DNA of 64,000 nucleotides from an uncultured Collinsella sp. (GCA_902464495.1 CABQJK010000006.1:1-64000), one strand, 5' to 3'. Shown: positions 40,484 through 49,562, numbered from the stretch's first letter. The notes: a model not told the origin generated them from the letters alone. A program made the numbers and translations.

Positions 40484-40592
40484 AGCCGGTTCCGGATTGG
40501 TTATCGGAGGCACTGCTTGGGTCACAAGCAATTCCAAAACCGGCTACGCGACCAGTCGTGTAGGAAATGCCAGACAAAACCGGAATGGGACT
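40484..40592 (-). ncRNA. Conserved structured element, copy 2 (kdgK-eda gap)
   Basis: Outer stem AGCCGGTT (40484-40491) / AACCGGCT (40538-40545), inner hairpin TGCTT / AAGCA (40514-40518 / 40526-40530), invariant GGTTATCGGAGGCACTGCT at 40499-40517, CAGTCGTGTAGGAA at 40553-40566 and CCGGAATGGGACT at 40580-40592. Stem bases differ from copy 1 in compensating pairs. Confidence 0.6.
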
Positions 40593-40678
40593 GGTGGTTT
40601 TGCCCGACCGGAGGAATCGGGGAGCGGGCCGCAGAGGTATGGGTATGGGAAACTGCAACCCGCGGAATGGGGAACGAA

Positions 40679-41713
40679 TTAACGGGCGACGCGGGTGCCA
40701 CCGTCGGCGGCGTTGGCCACGGCGGCGATCTCGTCGGCGGTCACCAGGTTGGAATCGCCCTTGATGGTGAGCTTGAGAATCGAGGCCGCGATGGCGTAGT
40801 TGACGGCGTCCTGGGGGTCGAAGTCGTTGATGAGGGCATGGACGAGGCCGGCGTTGAAAGCGTCGCCGGCGGCAACGCCCTCGAGCACGTGCACGTCGTG
40901 AGCAGGGGAGAACCAGTGCTCACCGCTCTCGGCGTCATAGAGCATGCCCATCCAGATGGAGCGCTCGACGCAGGAGATGTTGCGGACGACGGAGGCGACC
41001 TTCTTGCAGCCGTACTCAGCGCAGATCTGGCGGGCCATCTCGACGTAGGTGTCGCGCTCCTCGATGCCGTGGGCAAGGGAGCCGGAGACGCAGGTCATGC
41101 CGAGGCCGGCGGGTGCATCCTCGTCGTTGGCGATGCAGATGTCGACGAGCGGCAGGAGCTCCTTCATGGTTGCCTGCGACTTCTCGGGCGACCACATCTT
41201 GCCGCGGTAGTTAACGTCGCACACGGTGGTGATGCCCTTGGCGCGGCAAGCGGTGAGGGCATCCTTGCAGGCGGCGGCCATCTCGTCGGAGACGGCGGGC
41301 GTCACGCCAGAGAAGTAGAAGACGTCGATGCCCTTGAGGATCTCGTCCCAGTCAAAGACGTCGCGCTTGGCCATGTTGATGGCCGAGTACTTGCGGTCGT
41401 AGACGCAGCCGTTGCCGCGCTGCGAAGCGCCGACCTCAAACACATAGGAACCAAGACGATCGCCCTGACGCACGACGCGCGTGGTGTCGACGTCGTAGAC
41501 CTTCAGCGAGCGCAGAGCGCACTCGCCCAGACGGTTGGCCGGGACAACGGAGACGTAAGCGGCCTTGTCGCCCTGGTAGGCGAGGGAAAGAGCGGTGTTG
41601 GCCTCGGCGCCGCCGTAGCGAACGTCAAACTCGGTTGCCTGCTCAATACGCAGATGGTCTTTGGGCGAGAGCCTCATCATGATCTCGCCGAAGGTAAGAA
41701 CCGTTTTACCCAT
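40679..41713 (-). CDS. kdgK: 2-keto-3-deoxygluconate kinase (PfkB family)
   Basis: 344 residues, ribokinase-like: N-terminal GEIMMRLSPKDHLRIEQA and RYGGAEANTALSLA, C-terminal HVLEGVAAGDAFNAGL with the catalytic Asp. It phosphorylates KDG to KDPG. It is the first gene of kdgK-eda, and its promoter carries two tandem CGAAATCGGTTT operators followed by the conserved hairpin. The start follows AAGGAGCTACGCGACC; upstream ATG codons fall in the hairpin. Confidence 0.94.
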   Translation of the reverse strand: MGKTVLTFGEIMMRLSPKDHLRIEQATEFDVRYGGAEANTALSLAYQGDKAAYVSVVPANRLGECALRSLKVYDVDTTRVVRQGDRLGSYVFEVGASQRGNGCVYDRKYSAINMAKRDVFDWDEILKGIDVFYFSGVTPAVSDEMAAACKDALTACRAKGITTVCDVNYRGKMWSPEKSQATMKELLPLVDICIANDEDAPAGLGMTCVSGSLAHGIEERDTYVEMARQICAEYGCKKVASVVRNISCVERSIWMGMLYDAESGEHWFSPAHDVHVLEGVAAGDAFNAGLVHALINDFDPQDAVNYAIAASILKLTIKGDSNLVTADEIAAVANAADGGTRVAR

Positions 41714-41757
41714 GGTCGCGTAGCTCCTTCTTGTCTGTGCGTACACCTTTGCTATGG

Positions 41758-41813
41758 CGTTGGCACGGAGGTGCCAAGACGGTAGGGTGCATCTTTGCAC
41801 CTCCGTGCCAACG
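41758..41813 (-). ncRNA. Long hairpin with conserved loop, copy 2 (kdgK leader)
   Basis: 17-bp perfect stem CGTTGGCACGGAGGTGC (41758-41774) / complement (41797-41813), with a 22-nt loop beginning CAAGACGGTAGGGTGCATCT. Compare 37502-37553, where the stem is unrelated in sequence. Confidence 0.65.
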
Positions 41814-41818
41814 CTTAC

Positions 41819-41883
41819 CGAAATCGGTTTACGAAATCGGTTTCGTTTCGAGTTGTAGTATACTCACCTACAGCGTTTTGCAA
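41819..41883. promoter_or_regulatory. Tandem operators and promoter of kdgK-eda
   Basis: CGAAATCGGTTTAC at 41819-41832 and CGAAATCGGTTTCG at 41832-41845, offset 13 bp. The minus-strand -10 TATACT is at 41862-41857 and -35-like TTGCAA at 41883-41878. The LacI gene reads away from the same region. Confidence 0.75.
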
Positions 41884-41948
41884 GCGAGATTTTTAAAAAA
41901 ATGCCTAAAATGGCTAAGATTGCCGACACATGGGAAACGGGGTGCGCC

Positions 41949-42971
41949 ATGGCGCAGATGAGAATCAAAGACATTGCCGCCGAGGCGGGCGTGAGCCCGG
42001 CCACCGTTTCGCGCTACCTCAACAACCGTCCCGGGCAGATGACCGAGGAGACCCGTGCCCGCATCGCCGAGGTCATCGAGCGCACGGGCTATCGTCCCCG
42101 TGCCGCCGCGCGCAACCTGCGCAGTTCGCGTACCAACCTCATCGGCGTGATTCTGGCCGACATCGCCAACCCGTTCTCGAGCGCCATGCTCGAGGGCCTT
42201 TCCGCCAGCGCCGCCGCGCGCGGCTGCTCGCTTATGACGGCCATCAGCGGCAACGACTCCGCCAAGGAGGCCGAGTCGCTCACCAGACTTATCGATGCGG
42301 GCGTGGATGGCTTGGTCGTTAACACCTGCGGCGGCAACGACGCAGCGATCGCCGCGGCTGCGGGACGCCTGCCGGTCGTGCTGCTCGACCGCGATGTTGC
42401 CGACGGCGGTGTCGATCTGGTGACGTCTAACAACCGCGAGCTCGTCGCCGGCCTGGTCGACGCCCTGGCTGCCGCGGGCAGCGAGCGCCTGTGCCTGCTC
42501 ACCGAGGCAAGCGACGACAGCCCCGTCCGCCGCGAGCGCGCCGAGGCCTTTACTAGCGAGCTCTCGCGCCGCGGTCTTGCCGGCGAGGTTGTCACCCTGG
42601 CCGACGGTGGCGCCGAGGGCATTAGTCGCCTGGACGAGACCATCCGCGATTTCGCAGGTAAAAAGCTCGGCCTTATCGCCGTCAACGGCTTGGTCTTCTT
42701 GCGCCTGACCGAGGCGCTGGCCCAGCTTGGCCCCTCGCTGCCGGCTGGTCTTAAGATCGCGACGTTCGACGACTACCCTTGGAACCACGTGCTCTTTGGC
42801 GGCGTGACTACAGCCGCGCAGGACACCTTGGCGATTGCCGAGCGCGTTGTCGAGCGCCTATCCGAGCGCATCGACGTCGTCACCACCACGGTAGGCGAGG
42901 CCGCAAGGCTCGCGCCCAAGCACATCGAGATCCCCGGCCACATCGAGTCCCGCGCCTCCACTTCGCGCTAA
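41949..42971 (+). CDS. LacI-family regulator of kdgK-eda (KdgR-like)
   Basis: 340 residues. Canonical LacI helix-turn-helix MRIKDIAAEAGVSPATVSRYLNNRPGQ and hinge (AARNLRSSRTNLIGVI), then a periplasmic-binding-like sensor domain with FDDYPWNH. It is divergent from kdgK, with the CGAAATCGGTTTCG sites in the shared gap, so it most likely represses kdgK-eda, the YczE-like gene and perhaps the HIT gene. KDG or KDPG is the probable inducer. The start has only a weak RBS (GGGGTG). Confidence 0.87.
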   Translation: MAQMRIKDIAAEAGVSPATVSRYLNNRPGQMTEETRARIAEVIERTGYRPRAAARNLRSSRTNLIGVILADIANPFSSAMLEGLSASAAARGCSLMTAISGNDSAKEAESLTRLIDAGVDGLVVNTCGGNDAAIAAAAGRLPVVLLDRDVADGGVDLVTSNNRELVAGLVDALAAAGSERLCLLTEASDDSPVRRERAEAFTSELSRRGLAGEVVTLADGGAEGISRLDETIRDFAGKKLGLIAVNGLVFLRLTEALAQLGPSLPAGLKIATFDDYPWNHVLFGGVTTAAQDTLAIAERVVERLSERIDVVTTTVGEAARLAPKHIEIPGHIESRASTSR

Positions 42972-43106
42972 GCCACCGACCTGCACTCACCCGCCCTCGC
43001 ACGTTTTTTGAGCGCCTGACACGCTTTAACCCTGCGGAAACATTTTTCTGCGATAGTATCTGCGATATAGAACAGTCGAAACCCGCCCGAAAGAAAGGGG
43101 AGCGAC

Positions 43107-44444
43107 ATGAACCAGCAGAACATCGATTACGTACTCCGCTCTGTAGAGCAGCGTGACATCCGCTTTGTGCGTCTGTGGTTTGTCGACATTCTCGGTCGCC
43201 TCAAGAATTTTGCCATCAGCCCCGAGGACCTCGAGGTCGCTTTTGAGGAGGGCATTGGCTTTGACGGCTCGGCCATCGAGGGCTTTGCCACGCCCGAGGA
43301 AGCCGATATGCTCGCGTTCCCCGACGCCTCGACCTTCCAGATTCTGCCGTGGCGCCCGAGCCACAACGGCGTCGCCCGCGTGTTCTGCGATGTGTGCACT
43401 CCCGATCGCAAGCCGTTTGCCGGCGACCCGCGCGATGCCCTGCGCCGCATGTTCCGCAAGGCCGAGAAGGCTGGCTATCTGCTCAACGTGGGTGCCGAGC
43501 TGGAGTATTACTACTTCCCCGACGAGCACACGCCCGAGCCGCTCGACAACGTGGGCTACTTCGATCTTTCGGTGAGTGACGCAGCCCGCGACCTGCGCCG
43601 CAACACGGTCCTCACGCTCGAGAAGATGTCCGTGCCCGTGGAGTACACCTTCCACGCCGCCGGTCGCTCGCAGCACGGCATGAGCCTGCGCCACGCCGAG
43701 GCCCTGAGCATGTCCGATGCCATCACCACGGCCAAGCTCATCATTAAGCAGCAGGCCTACGAGAGCGGTTGCCACGCCTCCTTTATGCCCAAGCCGTTGG
43801 CGGGCGAGGATGGCAGCGCTATGTTCCTGTGCCAGTCGCTATTCGACCACGACGGCAACAACGTGTTTTGGGGCGAGGACGACGAGAAGTACCATCTCTC
43901 CGAAATCGCCAAGCACTATATGGCCGGCATTCTGGCGCATGCCCGCGAGATCAGCGCCATCACCAACCCCACGGTCAACTCGTACAAGCGCATCACCACG
44001 GGTGGCGACTCCGTGCCGCAGTACGCCACGTGGGGCCTGCGCAACCGCGCGAGCATGGTCCGCATCCCGGTCTACAAGCCCGGCAAGCAGCTGTCCACGC
44101 GCATCGAGCTTCGCAGCCCCGACCCCATGGCCAACCCGTACCTGGTCAACGCCGTCACGCTGGCGGCTGGTCTGGACGGCATCGAGCGCAAGCTGGAACT
44201 CCCGCCCGAGGCCACGGCCGAGACGCTCAAGCTTACCGACCGTCAGATGGTCGAGGCCGGCTACGCGCCGCTGCCGCGCTCGCTCAAAGAGGCGCTCGAC
44301 GTGTTTGAGGACTCGCAGTTTATGAAGGATGCCCTCGGCGAGCACATCCACAGCTTCTTCCTTAAAAAGAAGCGCGACGAGTGGCATAAGTTCGAGTCCA
44401 CGATCACCGAGTGGGAAATCAAGCACTACCTGGCGAACTCCTAA
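43107..44444 (+). CDS. Glutamine synthetase-like protein with altered metal ligands
   Basis: 445 residues, collinear with type I glutamine synthetase: GFDGSAIEGF, GAELEYYYF (Glu131 and Glu133 kept), NPTVNSYKR and RIELRSPDPMANPYL. However, where bacterial GlnA has HHEVAPGQHE this protein has FHAAGRSQHG, so both metal-binding Glu positions are Ala184 and Gly191. The NGSGMH His is Phe240, and the GYEAP flap is GGDSVP. It may be a GS relative with another substrate or a regulatory or inactive form. It lies 50 bp before a GlnR-like gene, which argues for a nitrogen role. RBS GAAAGGGGAG. Confidence 0.8.
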   Translation: MNQQNIDYVLRSVEQRDIRFVRLWFVDILGRLKNFAISPEDLEVAFEEGIGFDGSAIEGFATPEEADMLAFPDASTFQILPWRPSHNGVARVFCDVCTPDRKPFAGDPRDALRRMFRKAEKAGYLLNVGAELEYYYFPDEHTPEPLDNVGYFDLSVSDAARDLRRNTVLTLEKMSVPVEYTFHAAGRSQHGMSLRHAEALSMSDAITTAKLIIKQQAYESGCHASFMPKPLAGEDGSAMFLCQSLFDHDGNNVFWGEDDEKYHLSEIAKHYMAGILAHAREISAITNPTVNSYKRITTGGDSVPQYATWGLRNRASMVRIPVYKPGKQLSTRIELRSPDPMANPYLVNAVTLAAGLDGIERKLELPPEATAETLKLTDRQMVEAGYAPLPRSLKEALDVFEDSQFMKDALGEHIHSFFLKKKRDEWHKFESTITEWEIKHYLANS

Positions 44445-44494
44445 TCGCGCTGGCTTGTTCCAGTACGATTGAGCTCATTTCTTTGGAGGCCGAT

Positions 44495-45157
44495 ATGTCC
44501 GAAAAGAGTGCCCTGTTCATGGCGCGCACGACGCGCTTCCACGAGTTTGCCCGCAGCCTGACGACCACCCTGGGTGTCGAGGTGAGCCTGGCCACCCCCG
44601 ATTCGCCGACTGCGGCACACGACTTTGACCTGCTGATCCTCGATTCCGACGGCATCCGGAGCGACCGTATCGATCAGATTGCCAAGTGGCTTGACGATCG
44701 CGGCGGCGTTCCCATGCTGGTGATCGTCGACGACGAGGCGCTCGGCACCCTGCGCCTGCCGAATCACGCGCATGCCGACTTCGTGTGCCCCACGGCGGCG
44801 CCCAACGAGCTCAAGGCTCGTGCGCAGCGCCTGATGGGCGAGGAGGAGACCGTCACCGCCGATGACGTGCTCAACATCGATAACCTCGAGATCAACCTGG
44901 CTACCTACCAGGTGACGCTCGATAACGAGCCCATCGACCTGACGCTGATGGAGTACTCGCTGCTGAGCTTTTTGGCGACGCATCCCAACCGTGCCTACAG
45001 CCGCGAGGTGCTGCTGCACCGCGTATGGGGCTTTGAGTACTGCGGCGGCACGCGCACCGTCGACGTGCACATCCGACGCATCCGCTCCAAGGTGGGCCCG
45101 CAGATCGCGGCGCACATCACCACCGTCCGCGGCGTGGGCTATCTGTTTAAGGACTAG
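44495..45157 (+). CDS. OmpR-type orphan response regulator, GlnR-like
   Basis: 220 residues. The N-terminal receiver-like domain (about residues 1-115) lacks the usual acidic pair and Lys of a phospho-receiver. The C-terminal winged helix (PIDLTLMEYSLLSFLATHPNRAY, VWGFEYCGGTRTVDVHIRRIRSK, TTVRGVGYLFKD) is close to actinobacterial GlnR, an atypical regulator of nitrogen genes that works without a kinase. No histidine kinase is next to it. It follows the GS-like gene, possibly its target. RBS GGAGG. Confidence 0.82.
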   Translation: MSEKSALFMARTTRFHEFARSLTTTLGVEVSLATPDSPTAAHDFDLLILDSDGIRSDRIDQIAKWLDDRGGVPMLVIVDDEALGTLRLPNHAHADFVCPTAAPNELKARAQRLMGEEETVTADDVLNIDNLEINLATYQVTLDNEPIDLTLMEYSLLSFLATHPNRAYSREVLLHRVWGFEYCGGTRTVDVHIRRIRSKVGPQIAAHITTVRGVGYLFKD

Positions 45158-45161
45158 ATTT

Positions 45162-45198
45162 CCACCACAAAGGGGACAGACACCTTTGTGGTGGTTTT
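45162..45198. repeat. REP-like terminator, family B copy 1
   Basis: CCACCACAAAGG / CCTTTGTGGTGG (45162-45173 / 45183-45194) then TTTT. Further copies at 59983, 61555 and 62517. It also ends the GlnR-like gene. Confidence 0.85.
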
Positions 45199-45312
45199 GA
45201 CGCAGGTGCGGGCTCCTTTCGAGTTTGCAGCAGAACTTAAGCCTTCCTAAAAGATTGCGTTCTCGTACACGTACGCCCGCATATTGGGGTACAACTCAAC
45301 GTGAACAATGAT

Positions 45313-45339
45313 GGCCCGCCACATGTTTGGCGGGCCTTT
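45313..45339 (+). terminator. Hairpin just upstream of htrA
   Basis: GGCCCGCCA / TGGCGGGCC followed by TTTG, 27 bp before the htrA start. It could be a leftover terminator or a leader hairpin. Confidence 0.5.
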
Positions 45340-45365
45340 GGTTATTTGACGAAAGGATCGCAGCC

Positions 45366-46826
45366 ATGAGCGAGAACGATTCCCAGCGTCCCCAGGATGT
45401 TGGCAACGCCGGCGAGACTCAGCAGCAGCCGCGCGTGCAGGTGGAGTCGACGCCTGCCGACAGCAACATTCCCTACGTGCAAGCCTACGACACGCAGACC
45501 GGAAAGCCGCTGGGCGGTGCGCAGGTCGTGAACAAGCACACGGTGGTCAAGACCAAGACCAAAAAGCTGCCGATCTTTATTACGGCGCTTGCCGGCTGTG
45601 CCTGCGGCGCCCTGCTGGTCATTGCACTCATTATGAGCGGCACGCTCGATATCGGCGGTGGCAAGAATGCCGTGACGGCGGGTGCTTCGGGTTCATCGAC
45701 GCAAAAGATCACCATCGATTCCGAGGACACTACGCTGGCCGAGGCCGTTTCTGCCAAGGCCCTGCCCTCCGTGGTTTCCATTACCGCCACTTCGAGCGGC
45801 AGCCAGAATGGCTCGCTTTCGCAGTCTGCCGACGAGTCGGACAACTCGGGCAGCGTCGGCTCGGGCGTTGTGCTCGATACCGAGGGCCACATCCTCACCA
45901 ACAATCATGTGGTCGATGGCTACGATCAGTACGTGGTTACCATGGACGACGGAACCACGTACGAGGCCGAGTTCGTGGGCAACGATGCCTCGAGCGACCT
46001 GGCCGTCATCAAGCTCAAGGATGCCGATGCCTCCAAGCTCACGCCGATTGAGATCGGTGATTCCTCCAAGCTCAACGTGGGCGAGTGGGTCATGGCGATC
46101 GGCTCGCCCTTCGGCAACGAACAGTCTGTCTCCACCGGTATCGTCTCGGCGCTGTATCGCTCCACGGCCATGAGCTCTACCAGCGGCAACACCATCTATG
46201 CCAACATGATCCAGACCGATGCCGCCATCAATCCGGGCAACTCCGGCGGCGCGCTCGTCAACGACAATGGCGAGCTTGTGGGTATCAACTCGCTTATCGA
46301 GAGCTACTCGGGCTCCAGCTCGGGCGTGGGTTTTGCCATTCCGGTTAACTACGCCAAGAACATTGCCGACCAGATCATCGACGGTAAGACGCCGGTGCAT
46401 CCGTACATGGGCGCTACGCTTTCGAGCGTCAATGCGCTTAACGCCCGCACCAACAAGTTGAGCACCGATAGCGGCGCGTATGTGGCGAGCGTCGTTGAGG
46501 ACGGTCCCGCGGCCAAGGCCGGCATCCAGGAGGGCGACGTCATCACCAAGCTGGGCGACGACGAGATCACGAGCGCCGATGGCCTGATCATCGCGCTGCG
46601 CAGCCACGAGGTAGGCGAGAAGGTCGAGATCACGCTCATGCGCGGTAAGGACGAGAAGAAGGTCACGGTCGAGCTGGGTTCCGACGAGGAGCTGCAGAAC
46701 CAGCAGCAGAACGACAGCGCGACCGACACCGGCAACGGCGGCATCACCGACGAGCAGCTGCGTCAGTACCTGGAGGAGCTGCTGGGCCAGCAGAGCCAGG
46801 GTCAAGGCTACGGTCAGGGTTTCTAA
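45366..46826 (+). CDS. HtrA/DegP-type membrane-anchored serine protease
   Basis: 486 residues: a disordered cytosolic N-terminus (about 75 residues), one transmembrane helix (LPIFITALAGCACGALLVIALIM), a trypsin-like domain with catalytic His (ILTNNHVV), Asp (SSDLAVIKL) and Ser (INPGNSGGALV), then one PDZ domain (AAKAGIQEGDVITKLGDDEI) and a Gln/Gly-rich tail. It acts outside the membrane on misfolded or regulatory proteins. The start follows AAAGGATCGCAGCC. Confidence 0.93.
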   Translation: MSENDSQRPQDVGNAGETQQQPRVQVESTPADSNIPYVQAYDTQTGKPLGGAQVVNKHTVVKTKTKKLPIFITALAGCACGALLVIALIMSGTLDIGGGKNAVTAGASGSSTQKITIDSEDTTLAEAVSAKALPSVVSITATSSGSQNGSLSQSADESDNSGSVGSGVVLDTEGHILTNNHVVDGYDQYVVTMDDGTTYEAEFVGNDASSDLAVIKLKDADASKLTPIEIGDSSKLNVGEWVMAIGSPFGNEQSVSTGIVSALYRSTAMSSTSGNTIYANMIQTDAAINPGNSGGALVNDNGELVGINSLIESYSGSSSGVGFAIPVNYAKNIADQIIDGKTPVHPYMGATLSSVNALNARTNKLSTDSGAYVASVVEDGPAAKAGIQEGDVITKLGDDEITSADGLIIALRSHEVGEKVEITLMRGKDEKKVTVELGSDEELQNQQQNDSATDTGNGGITDEQLRQYLEELLGQQSQGQGYGQGF

Positions 46827-46852
46827 CGAACCGTATCGCACATATCGAAGCC

Positions 46853-46891
46853 AGAGGGGCTGTTCTGCCAGCGCGGGACAGCCCCTCTTTT
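46853..46891 (+). terminator. Terminator of htrA
   Basis: AGAGGGGCTGT / ACAGCCCCTCT stem then TTTT. Confidence 0.9.
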
Positions 46892-46962
46892 CGTAGTGAT
46901 CCATTGGGGATGGAGGAAAACGGATCACTTGTGGCTGACAAGAGGCTTGGTTCGGAATGGCC

Positions 46963-47166
46963 TGGACAGTTAGTTCAGATACGTATAAATCTGGGGCGGT
47001 TCGGGATGCGTTTTGAGCTGTTTTGGGGTGGGGATGGGGCTCGGATGGGCGTCTGGAAGGGGAAACGAACCGATCGTGCCGCTCCGGGACGACCAAATGG
47101 GGTGAAATGGCGCCATTTGAGCTCGATTCGGTTCGCAGATTTATACGTATCTGAACTAACTGTCCA
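46963..47166. mobile_element. 204-bp element with perfect 31-bp terminal inverted repeats
   Basis: Left end 46963-46993 and right end 47136-47166 are exact reverse complements (outer bases TGGACAGTTAGTTCAGATAC). The interior (142 bp) has no gene. Its size and ends are like a MITE, but no target duplication is obvious. It lies in the 448-bp gap between htrA and ligA; the rest of that gap is the htrA terminator and the ligA promoter. Confidence 0.65.
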
Positions 47167-47274
47167 CCCCGGTCCGTCGGCTGCCGATTCGGTGCGGTTT
47201 GAGACCGCTATTCGGCCCCGTTGCGACCGGTGGTACTCTTGTATCCGTTTGAAATCGAGCGAAGGAGTGCCGCT

Positions 47275-49503
47275 ATGGAGCAATCGAGCCTGTTTGGTGA
47301 TGGCGTGGACATCGATGCCGAAACGCCCGCGAGCGCGGATGCCACCGCGCCGACCGATGCCCGTGCCCGGGCGGCAGCGCGTGCAGCCGAGCTGCGTCAC
47401 GAGCTCGATTACCATGCCTACCGCTATTACATGCTCGATGCGCCCGAGATCACGGATGCCGCTTTCGACAAAATGCTCGTTGAGCTGCAAGAAATCGAGG
47501 AAACCTACCCCGACCTGGTGACGCCCGACAGCTATACCCAGCGCGTGGGCGGCTACGTGAGCGAGCAGTTTACGCCCGTCACGCACATGGCACGCATGTA
47601 TTCCATGGACGACGCCATGGATCTTGATGAGCTCGACGCATGGCTCCAGCGTACCGAGGATGCACTCGGTGCCGGCAGCGTCACCTATACCTGCGAGCTC
47701 AAGATCGACGGCTTGGGCGTGGCGCTTACCTACCAGAACGGCACCTTCGTGCGTGCGGCGACGCGTGGCGACGGCACTACGGGTGAGGACGTGTCGCTCA
47801 ACGTGCGTACCATCAAGGACGTGCCCATGCACCTATCCGAGCCGGCGCTCGCTCATATGGGCGCCGACCGCGAGCGTACCATCGAGGTCCGCGGCGAGGT
47901 CTACATGCCCAAGGGCAGCTTTGTTCGTCTGAACGATGAGGCCGATGCCGAGGGCCGCGACCCCTTCGCCAACCCGCGCAACGCCGCCGCAGGATCCCTG
48001 CGCCAAAAGGACCCCAAGGTCACGGCACGTCGCGACCTCGCTACCTTTATCTATGCCATCGCCGATACCGATCCGCTGCACGTCCACAGCCAGCGTGAGT
48101 TCCTCGATTGGCTGCGCAGCGCCGGCTTTAGCGTCAACCCCAACGTGGCACGCTGCGCCACGCCGGCCGAGGTCCACGAGTTCTGTGCCCAGGCCCTCGA
48201 GCATCGCGGTGACCTGGACTACGACATTGACGGCGTGGTCGTAAAGGTCGACAGCTTCCAGCAGCAGCTTGACCTGGGCTTTACTGCCCGCGCGCCGCGC
48301 TGGGCCATTGCCTTTAAGTTCCCGCCCGAGGAAAAGCAGACCGTCCTGCGCGAAATTCGCATCCAGGTGGGCCGCACTGGTGTGCTCACGCCGGTCGCCG
48401 AGTTCGACCCGGTGACGGTTGCCGGCTCTACCATCGCGCGCGCCACGCTGCACAACATCGACGAGATCCGCCGCAAAAACGTGCGCGAGGGCGATACCAT
48501 CATCGTGCACAAGGCGGGCGACGTGATCCCCGAGGTCGTGGGTCCGGTGCTCGACAAGCGCCCGGCCGACAGCGTTGACTGGCAGATGCCCGAGGTCTGC
48601 CCCGTGTGCGGCAGCCCCGTGGTTCACGAGGATGGCGAGGTTGCCTACCGTTGCGTCTCCATCGATTGCTCCGCGCAGCTCAAGGAGCGCCTACTTCACT
48701 GGGTGAGCCGCGGCTGCATGGACGTTGACGGCCTGGGCGACGAGATCGTCGACAAGATGATCGCCGCCGGCCTGATCCACGATGTCGCGGACTTCTACCA
48801 GCTCACGGTCGACGACATCGCCGGTCTGGACACGGGGCGCGTGTACGCGAGTTCCAACAGCAAAAAGGGCGTCAAGAAGGGCGATCCCATTCCGGTGGGC
48901 CTCAAGACGGCCGAGAAAATCATCGCCGAGCTCAACAAGTCCAAGAGCCAGCCGCTCGGTCGCGTGCTGTTTGCCCTGGGCATCCGCCACGTGGGCAAGA
49001 GCGTGGGCGAGGTCATCGCCGAGCGATTCCTGTCGATCGACAAGCTCATCTTGGCGAGCGAAGAGGACATCGCCGAGTGCGAGGGCATCGGTCCCAAGAT
49101 TGCGGCGAGCGTCAAGCAGTTCCTGGCCGTGCCCGAGAACCTTGCCGTGCTGGAGCGCCTGCGCCAGGCGGGCCTGTCGCTCGAGGTCGACTTGGGCGCC
49201 GCGCACGCGCAAGCCGCGGCCGACGCCGGCGTGGCAGGCGAGCTTGCCGACGCACAGCCGCTTGCGGGTCTGACCTTCGTGCTCACCGGCACGCTCGTCA
49301 ACCGCACGCGCGACGAGGCGGGCCTGTCGCTCAAGGTGCTCGGCGCCAAGGTCTCGGGCAGCGTGTCCAAGAAGACGAGCTATCTGGTCGCCGGCCCCAA
49401 AGCGGGCTCCAAGCTCACCAAGGCCGAGCAGCTGGGTGTGCCCGTGCTGGACGAGGATGCGCTCGAGCGGATTCTGGCTACTGGTCAGGTGCCCCAGGCG
49501 TAA
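47275..49503 (+). CDS. ligA: NAD+-dependent DNA ligase
   Basis: 742 residues. The order is an Ia-like N-terminus, the adenylation domain with CELKIDG (Lys143 receives AMP), an OB fold, the zinc finger CPVCGSPVVHEDGEVAYRC, helix-hairpin-helix repeats (GIRHVGKSVGEVIAERF, CEGIGPKIAASVKQF) and a C-terminal BRCT domain. It seals nicks in replication and repair. The N-terminus has an extra 25-30 residues rich in Ala/Asp. RBS GAAGGAG. Confidence 0.96.
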   Translation: MEQSSLFGDGVDIDAETPASADATAPTDARARAAARAAELRHELDYHAYRYYMLDAPEITDAAFDKMLVELQEIEETYPDLVTPDSYTQRVGGYVSEQFTPVTHMARMYSMDDAMDLDELDAWLQRTEDALGAGSVTYTCELKIDGLGVALTYQNGTFVRAATRGDGTTGEDVSLNVRTIKDVPMHLSEPALAHMGADRERTIEVRGEVYMPKGSFVRLNDEADAEGRDPFANPRNAAAGSLRQKDPKVTARRDLATFIYAIADTDPLHVHSQREFLDWLRSAGFSVNPNVARCATPAEVHEFCAQALEHRGDLDYDIDGVVVKVDSFQQQLDLGFTARAPRWAIAFKFPPEEKQTVLREIRIQVGRTGVLTPVAEFDPVTVAGSTIARATLHNIDEIRRKNVREGDTIIVHKAGDVIPEVVGPVLDKRPADSVDWQMPEVCPVCGSPVVHEDGEVAYRCVSIDCSAQLKERLLHWVSRGCMDVDGLGDEIVDKMIAAGLIHDVADFYQLTVDDIAGLDTGRVYASSNSKKGVKKGDPIPVGLKTAEKIIAELNKSKSQPLGRVLFALGIRHVGKSVGEVIAERFLSIDKLILASEEDIAECEGIGPKIAASVKQFLAVPENLAVLERLRQAGLSLEVDLGAAHAQAAADAGVAGELADAQPLAGLTFVLTGTLVNRTRDEAGLSLKVLGAKVSGSVSKKTSYLVAGPKAGSKLTKAEQLGVPVLDEDALERILATGQVPQA

Positions 49504-49522
49504 GGCATCGATAGCCAAATTG

Positions 49523-49562
49523 AAGAACCGCCCGGAAGCACGATGCCTTCCGGGCGGTTCTT
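49523..49562 (+). terminator. Terminator of ligA
   Basis: AAGAACCGCCCGGAAG / CTTCCGGGCGGTTCTT stem with short loop; T-rich tail. Confidence 0.9.
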
